Below are positions 1 to 8,618 of a DNA stretch of 64,000 nt, piece by piece. How positions within the stretch are numbered: position 1 is the stretch's first letter; each line of letters opens with the position of its first letter. The position numbers and the translations under genes were made by a program. This stretch comes from Lathyrus oleraceus (lineage: Eukaryota; Streptophyta; Magnoliopsida; Fabales; Fabaceae), in contig NC_066579.1 in NCBI RefSeq assembly GCF_024323335.1, forward strand, positions 248,489,575 to 248,553,574. The letters are read 5' to 3'. The notes under the pieces were generated by a model that made no database searches, was not told the DNA's origin, and was given only the letters and a program-made list of their open reading frames with translations.

Positions 1-115
1 TTTAGAAGGCGCTTTTGGAAAGCCTTAGAGAGCGCTTTCAGAAGCGCCCTCTTAGGCCCCCTTTAGAGGGCGCTTTTTTTAAAAAAGCGCCCTCTAAGGT
101 CCCCTTTAGTAAACA
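1..115. repeat. Left subterminal hairpin repeats of the CACTA element
   Basis: There are several inverted copies of the AGAGGGCGCTT / AAGCGCCCTCT motif, the clearest being a near-perfect stem-loop at about 62-100 with an A/T-rich loop. The motif matches the 53-bp array at the other end of the element. Subterminal repeats of this kind are transposase-binding sites in studied CACTA elements. Confidence 0.75.
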
Positions 116-756
116 TTAAAAATATAACATATACTGCATGTCTCTTTATTTTCCCTCTCTATAAGCTATTTCGTTTTCTCTCAACTGCGATTACTCTCTA
201 CTGCGATTACTCCCTCACCGTTCATCGTTCGTTCTCCCTCCCTCACCGTCATCGTCGCCGTTCGTTCTCCCTCCCTCACCGTTCACGTTCACTGCGTTAT
301 CCTCTTCCACCGTCACTGTTCACTTTCTTCTCCATCGTTACCGTCACCTTTAAGGTATTTCTCTTCTCCATCGTTACCGTTTACTTTCTTCATGTGTTTG
401 ATTATGGCATTTTCTAAACTTAGTTTTTCATTTTGTGCATTATGTTGATTAATGTTGTTTAGGGCAAACTGAGTTTTTTATTTCTGATTGAAAACTGATA
501 TATTTGAAGTGTGTTTGAGCTTGTTTTTGGAAGTTTGATGATTATGGATACAAGTTTGTTCATGTTCCAAACACCATAAGTTTGCATTGGTCTTTTGCAT
601 GCAGTAGGTGTGTGTGAGTTTGTATTCAATAATGATAAAAAAAAAAGAGTTTAGATTGTTGTAACATGAGAGAAATGGAAGGTATATGAATGTGTTCACG
701 TATTGAATCATTGTCTTACTTGGGTCTTATTGAATCATTTCTATATTACAGATAAA
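116..756 (+). promoter_or_regulatory. 5' region of the CACTA gene: probable promoter, C/T-rich leader and 5'-UTR intron
   Basis: A possible TATA motif (CTATAAG) lies near 158-165. It is followed by a C/T-rich stretch at about 165-355 with repeats of CTCCCTCCCTCACCGT, which resembles a plant 5' UTR. A GT at 355 (AAG|GTATTT) and an AG at 750-751 (TATTACAG) would define a 5'-UTR intron ending five bases before the ATG at 757. No other gene is visible. The promoter and intron are predictions from motifs only. Confidence 0.45.
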
Positions 757-3700
757 ATGGCTAACCAAGACGATACCAATGCCGCGAATGAATCACGTAA
801 TAATGTTGAAAAAGAAATCAAACGAGGATTGACTGTTATGAAGTCAATCATTCGTGCAAGAGACAAGGGTGTAAAATTTGAAGTACATTGGAGTGCTGAA
901 GACCAACTAATTGAGCCTAACGGTTCAATGTTGGCAAGTTACATTGGTTTCCTTGTTCGCCAACATATTCCGATTACATGTGATAATTGGAGAAGTCCGG
1001 ACTTGAAGGTTGGCAAGGAAAAAATATGGTCGGAGATAAAGGTACTTACCATATATTGTTATATGTTTTTTTGTTGACTATTTTTTAACCATATATTGTT
1101 ATAATATTACTTTATAATAACACACTCCATTTGTATGTTTTTTAGAGATCCTTTCACATCGATGAAAGCCGGCAAAAATATTGTATTCAATTGGCCGGAA
1201 AAAGACTCCGAGGATTTCGATCCTTTTTGTGCAACAAATTTCTCAAGGATGAGGAAGGAAAATTTGTTGAAGGAGAACGGCCAATGAAGTATGCCGAGAT
1301 TATTTCAGCCGATGAATGGAATAACTTTGTCGCCAAACGAAGAAACGAAAAATTCCATGTAATGTCTATTAATTATGCTATTATATAATTGTTAAGTTAC
1401 TAAGTTCTAATATGCCTTAAACTTTTTTATCCAGGAAGTAAGCGACATAAATAGGGAAAGGGCATCAAAACCCGCGTATCCGTACAAAAAAGGGCGTATG
1501 GGTTATGCACGGTTACAACAAAGAATTGTGAGTATATTCAAATACTATGAGCTTATACATTGTCACAATATGTTATAATTGATGATCTTATAATCTAATT
1601 CAATGTGTAGCTAGCCGAGGAGAAAAGTGACGCAACATCTCTTCCGGATCACGTATTATGGAAGGCTGCTCGGGTTGGGAAGGATGGGGCTGTCGTTGAA
1701 GCGGTCCAAAATGTTTATGACGAATGTGTAAGTATATGTAACATTATTTCTTTAATTATATCGAAAATTTTGTTAGACATATAATTCATTTTTAATCTCC
1801 TCTAATAATATTTCAGGAGACTTTATCCCAAACCGTACCTTCAACCGAGGTCCAGGATTGCAGGAGCGTACTTAGTCGAGTACTAAATGTTCCTGAGTAT
1901 TCCGGTCGTGTGAGGGGTAAGGGTTTTGGTGTGACTCCGTCGTCATTTTATAAAAAAACAAAAACAAAAAATCCTACCAACAAAGAGGTGATGGAGACCT
2001 TGGCGGAGTTAAGGGCACAAGTACTCCAACTGCAAAACGAGAATGCAAGGTATGGAGAGGAAAGGTGCGCTTCCGAGGCAAAAGATACTAGTGACCGAGC
2101 TAGTATCAATCATCAACCGAAATTTCCCGAGGTAATTATATATGTTATTATGAAATTAAAATAGCACTTTTTTACTTGACACATATACAAGTTAACAATA
2201 ACATTTATTATTGGTTTAGGGCATTTCACCTTGTCAGCTGTATCTATCGTCACCAACTTATCGCATGGTTGGCAAGGGAAAAATGCACAATACTTCGGGT
2301 GAATTACATCACCATAATCCCCTCCCGGTGGGATTTATGAAAGTTTCGGTTGACCTCGTATTCGATACGGACGCCCGTCTACCATTACCTGACGTTGTTT
2401 CAGAGACAACGTTGATGCGAGATGCAGTCGGATCCTTTGTTGGTTGGCCGTCAGAGCTAATTTTCCCTGATGCCGAGGTATATATGTTCTAAATGATTAT
2501 GAATATTTAGTATTCACATTTCAATTCAGCTACAATTATGATATTTAATCAATTATATGGTAATGTTAGACTCCTACAAGACCCACACATAAAGTTGGTA
2601 AAGGGATTTCAAGACGCATCGAGTCGGTTGCATCTCAAAAAGAGGTACAAATATATATACCCATTGAATTATATACGCAACGATTCTGTTGCATCACAAA
2701 AAGTCATGATTTATTTTATATGAATTTTTAGGTTCCCGGTCGAGAGTTGAAAAGCGCTGCTAAGGATATTCCAACGACGTCCGGGACAAAATCTCAAATT
2801 TTGATGCGTCTTGAGAAAATGGTGGAGGAGTCCGATATTATGCATGGGGGGGCCATTCGTACTATAAATTTTGATGAAGGTGTTTTTGGAGCTGCTCATT
2901 TCGAAATAATTGGAAAGGAGGACTTCCAACATCTTTTTGAACACACCGAATTGGGCATCGCTGTCATTCATACATACATATGGTACTCCGATCAATCTAT
3001 AATTTACTTAGTTGAACAATTTATTTACACATTTCAATGAGTAGTCTAATGTTTATTATGTTTCTATTTAAGGTATATGTATGTAACATTGATGCGGGGA
3101 ACTAAATTGTGTAACCGTTTCAATTTTATTGCTGCTTCCCGTATCAACGCAACGTTAATAACGAATAATTCAACATCCGTAAAGAATGATCTAGTCGATA
3201 TATTCATGGCGGCCGGCGATAAGTCTACACCCAGTTTGTATTTTTTACCGTTTAATTCTGGCAACGGGTTAGATTTTCTTTCTAATAATTTCATTCTAAT
3301 CTATGTATATCTTTTACGTAGAAAATTTTCATTCATCTAAATTTTTGTTTTATTTTACAGTGGTCACTGGGTGTTGGTTGCTATGGATCTTTCGAGACTA
3401 ATAGTGTATTATCTCGATTCTTTATCGGGTGATTGGAGTAAATATCCGAGTATGAAGAAGACGGTTGACGCGTAAGTGAAATTCCCCTAAATAATCGTGT
3501 GTATTTGTATATTTAATTATGTCTGTCAGATTGATCTCAATATACGTTTTTATTTTGTTAGGGCAATAATAAAATTTAGATTGAAAAAGAAATACCGCAA
3601 TAGGAAGGACATTACCTGGATCAGAGTTCAGGTATATATTAAGTATCTTATTTTTGCTTATAATAGTGTTTGTTTTTTTGCTTATAATAGTGTTTGTAAG

Positions 3701-4025
3701 AAATTAACTATATATATATATTGTTTGTTTTTCTGTGTAGTGTCCTCAGCAAAATAATTCGGTCGATTGCGGATTTTTTGTAATGAGATTTATGAGAGAC
3801 ATCATTGCGTTGAATCGTATAGACATCCCAAAAATGGTATGGAATAATAACTTAGGGTTTATTTTAATATTATCGGATATTTCATCTAATTTGTTACTAA
3901 ATCATGAATATGTTTTATTCTCTTAATTGTAGTACTTTGAGGAATACAAATCTTACTCAAGAGCTCATTTGGATGAAATCAAGGATGAATTGTGTCAATT
4001 CATTGTTGATCAAAGAATCATATAG
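757..4025 (+). CDS. Transposon protein: Transposase_24-like region fused to a Ulp1-type (C48) cysteine protease, 13 exons, intact
   Basis: I read 13 exons: 757-1041, 1146-1358, 1435-1527, 1611-1727, 1817-2131, 2220-2477, 2570-2644, 2732-2982, 3073-3267, 3361-3471, 3562-3631, 3741-3836 and 3933-4025 (TAG). All 12 introns are GT-AG, and the exons sum to 2172 nt, giving 723 residues with no internal stop. Residues about 80-240 (NFVAKRR, then a YPYKKGRMGYARL stretch) resemble the Transposase_24 (Ptta/En/Spm) family. A short heptad-like helix follows near residues 300-320. The C-terminal domain has the Ulp1/SUMO-protease signature: His603 in GHWVLVAM, Asp620 in YYLDSL, Gln665 and Cys671 in VDCGFF. 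Such proteases cleave SUMO-like modifiers. ULP-like genes are known cargo of plant CACTA and Kaonashi MULE elements, but their role in transposition is unresolved. Target specificity cannot be read from the sequence. Confidence 0.88.
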
Positions 4026-4356
4026 CTAGGTTGTATATTGTTGTACATATATGTATGGAATGTTGTTGTTGTATGCTGTTGTTGTATATATGTTGTATAT
4101 TGTTGTTGTAATTTTACTAAATCATGAATATGTTGTTGTATATTTTTGATCAAAGAATCATATATTAATGTTGTATATATGGAGGATTAATGTTGTATAT
4201 AAATGGATTCATGTTGTATATATCAATGGATTAATGGTGTATAACATTGGATTAAAGGATGAAATCAATATGAATTTTACACTTTTGCAGCATGCGAACA
4301 GGTTACCAATTAAATATCCACTGTTTTTCAAACAAATTTTTTTAAAATAACTAACA
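4026..4356. other. 3' flank of the transposon gene, A/T-rich, no gene
   Basis: This stretch is dominated by imperfect copies of TTGTTGTATATT and similar T/G/A words. It probably contains the 3' UTR and polyadenylation region. No open frame of note and no terminal motif is seen before the hairpin array begins. Confidence 0.6.
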
Positions 4357-4360
4357 CTTT

Positions 4361-4620
4361 AGAGGGCGCTTTGTCCAGAAAGCGCCCTCTAAACACTTTA
4401 CATTGACAACTTTAGAGGGCGCTTTTTCCTGAAAGCGCCCTCTAAACACTTTACATTGTCAACTTTAGAGGGCGCTTTTTCCTGAAAGCGCCCTCTAAAC
4501 ACTTTACATTGACAACTTTAGAGGGCGCTTATTCCTGAAAGCGCCCTCTAAACACTTTACATTGACAACTTTAGAGGGCGCTTTTTCCTGAAAGCGCCCT
4601 CTAAGGTGTCTCTTTATGGA
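4361..4620. repeat. 53-bp tandem repeat of perfect hairpins (right subterminal array)
   Basis: Five copies start at 4361, 4414, 4467, 4520 and 4573, exactly 53 bp apart. Each holds a stem with arms TTTAGAGGGCGCTTT and AAAGCGCCCTCTAAA around a loop of about six bases, then a spacer ACACTTTACATTGAC. The copies are nearly identical, so expansion is recent. In a CACTA element this position is where transposase-binding repeats lie. Confidence 0.92.
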
Positions 4621-4807
4621 CCACTCCAGAGGGCGCTTTTTTCTTAAAGCGCACTATAATGTGGCCCTTAAAGGGCCACTTTAGACAGCGCTTTCTCCAG
4701 GAAAACAAAGCGCTGTCTTTACCTATGCCAGCGCCACTTTAGAGGGCGCTTAAAAGCGCTGTTATAGGCCAAAATAAGCGCCCTCTTTTCCCTTATTTGG
4801 CGTAGTG
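4621..4807. repeat. Degenerate hairpins and right terminal inverted repeat of the CACTA element
   Basis: Weaker versions of the GCGCT hairpin continue to about 4790. The terminal repeat is 4790-4807, complement CACTACGCCAAATAAGGG. The three bases after it, GTT at 4808-4810, are the expected 3-bp target duplication; the partner copy is outside the window. Confidence 0.85.
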
Positions 4808-6125
4808 GTTCTTTGTTGCAGTTGTTGTTGTTGACGTTGATGTTGTTGTTGTTGTTGAATTGGTGATGCTTGTTGATTAGAAAATATCAGAATTATTGAT
4901 GACACTTGATGATGATGATGTTGACGGGGTGGTGGATTTCTTCTGATCTGAGGCCTCCTCTGCCTCCCACCGATTAGTGCGTTGGTCTCACTATCCTTCT
5001 TTTTACAAAAGTTGCTACCATATCTCTTGCTTGTTGATGCCTCATCTCTTGACAACCGTCCTTCATGGACTCCTTCCTCAAGTCTCATCCCCATATTTAC
5101 AATTTCGATAAAATCACAGGGGGTACTAGCGATCATTCATTCATAATAAAATGAACTATGGATTTTCAAGAAGATCTTCGTCATCTCTTTCTCCTCCAAA
5201 GGAGGAGTGATCTGGGCAGCCAACTCCCTCCATCTTTGCGCGTATTCTTTAAATGCCTCTTTGTCTTTCTGAGACATAGACCTCAATTGGTCTCTATCCG
5301 GCGCCATGTCCATATTATACCTGTATTATTTCACAAAAGCCTCTCCCAAGTCATTGAAAGTGTGAATGCTTGCACTATCCAACCCCATGTACCAACAGAG
5401 TGCAGCACCAGTCAGACTATCTTGGAAAAAGTGAATAAGCAATTGATCATTGTCGGTTTGAGTTGACATCTTGCTGGCATACATCACAAGATGACTGAGC
5501 GGACAAGAGTTCCCCTTATATTTTTCAAAGTCAGGTACTTTGAACTTCACCGAGATTTTGACATTGGGCACCAAACATAACTCGACAGCACTCTTCCTAA
5601 ATAGATCTTTACCTCTCAGCGTCTTAATTCCTTGCGCAGCTCAAGAAACTGATCTTTCATTTCTTCCATCTTCTCATAAACATCCGGACCCTCAGATGGC
5701 TCGGAATGATAGATGGTATCCTCTACGCGAGGCAAAGTGTGCACAACGGGAGGTGGTACGGACATGACCGAGCTAGATGCCGACATGGAAGCAAAGGTAG
5801 GCGCAAAGCCTTCTGGCACAAAGTTGGGCGGAATTCCCCACGGGAATCCAGCAGGCACATTCGGCGTGAAGTGGGCAGTAGCAGCATGCATGGTAGAGGT
5901 AGTCACCTCTGAAGTAACAGTCCTCGCGAGAGGATTTGCATGTATTGGAGAAGCTTGATTCTGAGATGCAAGAACTGACTCCATCATGGCAGTCAGGCGG
6001 GCGATCTCGTTCTTCATCTCTCTGTTATCTTGCTCCAAATGTTCCATGATTGTCAGATGATTGGCTCGGGTATTGTACCGGTGAGTCAACTTGGCTAAAG
6101 CACGGAAGAAACACCAATCAGACAT
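4808..6125 (-). pseudogene. gag: Ogre-A gag, broken and truncated by the CACTA element
   Basis: This encodes the structural capsid/nucleocapsid polyprotein that packages element RNA. The N-terminal part (6125-5616) has a predicted coiled coil (MEHLEQDN... ) and a Pro/Ala/Ser-rich linker, ending in a frameshift and TGA at 5616-5618. The capsid part resumes in another frame at about 5574 with the conserved stretch CPLSHLVMYASKMSTQTDND, then has TAA at 5326-5328 and TGA at 5137-5139. Sibling copies at 27653-26485 and 61218-63107 show Gln or Arg at those stops. The last part is a Gln-rich tract, and the zinc knuckle is cut away at 4808 by the transposon. The gene is not functional. Confidence 0.88.
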
Positions 6126-6290
6126 CTGGCAAAAACATGCTTATGCAAATGATGCATGAAATGCAATGCTTGATTATTTTTATTTTTCAAGGAACTTACT
6201 ATATCATTTGCAAATATATATAATATTTAAATGGAAATTACAACAATTTGATATGACCAAAAATCTCTTTTTATTTATATAAATTGGAGA
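6126..6290. other. Ogre-A spacer between ORF1 and gag
   Basis: A short A/T-rich non-coding spacer that matches the ORF1-gag spacers of Ogre-B (27654-27878) and Ogre-D (60988-61217). No motif was recognised. Confidence 0.6.
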
Positions 6291-7802
6291 CTAGTCATTC
6301 CAAGGATCCCTAATAATAATGTCAGAAGATCTGGCTGAAGGCACGTACTTCCTTCGAATGCGATGGATCTCGGTCTCAAAAGAAGCCTTCATCTGAGTCT
6401 TCTCGAGGACAAGCTGGTCAATAATCTTCTTCCAAGCAACGGAAGACTGAGGCATGCTAGAAGATGAAACCTCTGGCTCTCTCTGTCTCTTCGTCACTCG
6501 GTCTTCAAGTAGCTCGATAAGTGCATCTTTGTCCTTAGACTCCAACTGCAACTCTTCATGCTTCTTGCTTAAAGCACGGAAACGCTCTTCCAACATATCC
6601 TTCTCTTGCTTCATCTTGGCGAGCGCGTCTTCCAACTCCTCTACATCTTAGTTAGGGGGAGTTAATGGCTCAACCACAACCCTAGACATAGGTCTTTCAC
6701 AAGGATAAGGCATCTTCAACTCCATAGCTCTCTTCTTCACCCAAAGAGTGTAAGCTTCCAAAGCTACATAATTGCGCGGACCAAGCTCGGATCTTCCTTT
6801 CCTATGCACATTATGCCAATCATGCACGATCTTCTACTTCAAATGTTGGGAATCTTTACCCTCTTGATAGAAAAGACCTTCTAACAACATGTTATTAGGT
6901 TTGTCTCTCAAGGGGAACCCAAGTTGACGACGAGCCAAAGTAGGGTTGTAGTTAATTCCTCCTTGTGTACCAATGAGAGACACATTAGAAAATTCACCAC
7001 AACTATCAATAATCTCCAAACTGCTTAAAGACGGATCATGCCAAACTATATCATCATTAGTGAGAGACATAAGTCTCTGAGACCACCTTAGACATTGTTT
7101 GTTCTCCACAAAAGCAGGTGTCCGAGGCAAGTGCGAAATAAACCACATGTACAGAAGAGGAATGCAACAGACAATAGTTCCACCCCCTTTAGAATTACTT
7201 AGATGCAAAGAGAAATACATATCACCCAACAAAGTAGGCGCAGGATTCCCAATCAAGAAAAGTCTAATGGCGTTAACATCAACAAAATCGTCAATGTTAG
7301 GGAACATAGCTAATCCATAGATGAGTAACACAAAGATAGCTTCAAAAGCGTCCATACTACCAGGTTGAGCAAAAGTAGTAGCTTCCTTGATGAGGAAATC
7401 AGATGGCAACCCAAATAATCCTCCTTTCTTCACCCAATGAGCCTCTATCTCAGACTTCTTCAAGTGAAGAGCTTCAGCAATAATACTAGATCGGGGAATC
7501 TCCTCAAATCCACTAAAAGGCACTATACTAGAAATAGGTATTCCCAAAAGATGAGAATACTCCTCCAAGGTAGGCACAAGATGAAAATCTAGGAAAGTGA
7601 AACAATGGAAGAGAGGATCATAGAACTGCACTAGCACACTCAAAAGTCCTTCAACCACATCAATAGACAAGATAGGCATAAGCTTCCCATGATGTTGTTT
7701 GAAGTCCAAGGGATCTAATACAAAATATGCTAGCTTCCTTAACTCTTTCAAGTCGGGACATCTTAAATTGTACTTCTTCGTGTTCCTTCGTCCATAATCC
7801 AT
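6291..7802 (-). pseudogene. Ogre-A ORF1: DUF7745/plant-mobile-domain-like protein with C-terminal coiled coil
   Basis: This is a single frame of 504 codons from ATG at 7802 to the stop at 6291, with two in-frame stops: TAG 6831-6833 and TAA 6648-6650. Residues 1-320 form an alpha-rich domain (RRNTKKY, then FYDPLFHCFTF, then LLGIPIS, then AFEAIFVLLIYGL, then DVNAIRLF) that I recognise as the DUF7745-like ORF1 product of legume Ogre elements, distantly like the plant mobile domain. The last 120 residues are charged heptads (KMKQEKDMLEERF), a likely coiled coil. The function is unknown; this extra ORF upstream of gag is diagnostic for Ogre. Only the two stops break it, so decay is mild. Confidence 0.85.
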
Positions 7803-8591
7803 GGTTCGAAAATATTTGCAAATGATACCTTAGTTCCTTGAAATTTCCGTGTGATGAATGTTATGATGCACATGAATGCATGAATGCAACAATCACAAAC
7901 AAGGGATCACACACAAGACAAACAAAGGTTAAGGGATGAATCAAGTCATTGTCAAGATCAATTATCCATTTTGGTGGATTATGGTTTACACCTTATCAAC
8001 ACCCAAGTTCCATTGATATTGACAAGACTTGATTGGATCAACCAAGAATCAAGGGTTTGTTGCAAGTCACGAGCATGGAATTTGGGTAAGATTCATCCCA
8101 AAGAAGTGAACTAAGGATAAAAACCTGTAGATCATGTTCTAAATTGTTCCCAGAGTCTTAATTCCATCTATCGGATATTACAGGTTAAGATGACTGACTC
8201 ATTGACCCATAATATTCTCAAGAGAAACTCGTCTGAGTGTAGTATCGCATAACAACTGTTATCAAGTCTACACCTGAACAGTTTTCACACTACGTCCTAA
8301 ATAGGCCAAGATGGGTTAAATGTTCTAAGGTCCTCAGCTTCTTTAGATATAATAATGCCTAACCACAAATACTTGTGTGACATTTCCAAATCCAAAGGAG
8401 TCTCCACACAAGTCGAACATAACTATACCATCCTCCTATCTTAATTTCACTCAAGTCCGGGTTAGAACTCATCTCACCACCAGAGATCACCAAGCACAAC
8501 AAGAAAATTATATCACACATACATAAATACAAACATCACATATATACAAACATATTCACATAAAAAGTAGGCTAAACCCACTGGAGACTAC
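7803..8591 (-). other. Ogre-A 5' untranslated leader
   Basis: No reading frame of interest. The stretch aligns with the leaders of Ogre-B (29303-30155) and Ogre-D (58632-59528), including shared blocks such as GATCATGTTCTA and ATCTATCGGATATTA (plus strand). Such long conserved leaders usually hold packaging signals; none is named here. Confidence 0.7.
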
Positions 8592-8609
8592 TCCCCAGCA
8601 GAGTCGCCA
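8592..8609 (-). promoter_or_regulatory. Primer-binding site of Ogre-A
   Basis: The minus strand reads TGGCGACTCTGCTGGGGA nine bases inside the LTR end. The identical 18-mer is found at the same place in Tat-W and Ogre-D. For Ogre the primer is reported to be a tRNA-Arg; I did not check the match to a tRNA. Confidence 0.88.
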
Positions 8610-8618
8610 CTTAACTTC

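Larger units (their letters stand above)
1..4807 (+). mobile_element. CACTA-type DNA transposon, right-hand part, carrying an intact gene
   Basis: The right end reads TAGTG, and its complement begins CACTACGCCAAATAAGGG, the form of plant CACTA (En/Spm) terminal inverted repeats. Both edges of the segment carry subterminal hairpin repeats built on AGAGGGCGCTT. The gene at 757-4025 fills the middle. Right of 4807 the sequence switches abruptly into minus-strand retrotransposon gag, and the same gag site is uninterrupted at 26345, so 4807 is a real insertion boundary. The left terminus is outside the window. Because the subterminal repeats are already present at position 1, I infer it lies close by, which would leave no room for a TNPD-type transposase. 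The element would then be a gene-carrying, non-autonomous CACTA. Confidence 0.85.

Noticed and set aside
2711..3294. Minus-strand frames over the transposon gene
   Set aside because: They overlap the Ulp1-gene exons, which splice into one long frame on the plus strand.
4361..4620. Regular 53-bp repeats as a CRISPR array
   Set aside because: Plant transposon context; spacers are identical to each other, each unit is a hairpin, and no cas genes are present.
4762..5136. Gln-rich protein ending in a novel C-terminus
   Set aside because: The C-terminus is the CACTA terminal repeat read in the gag frame; an artefact of the insertion.
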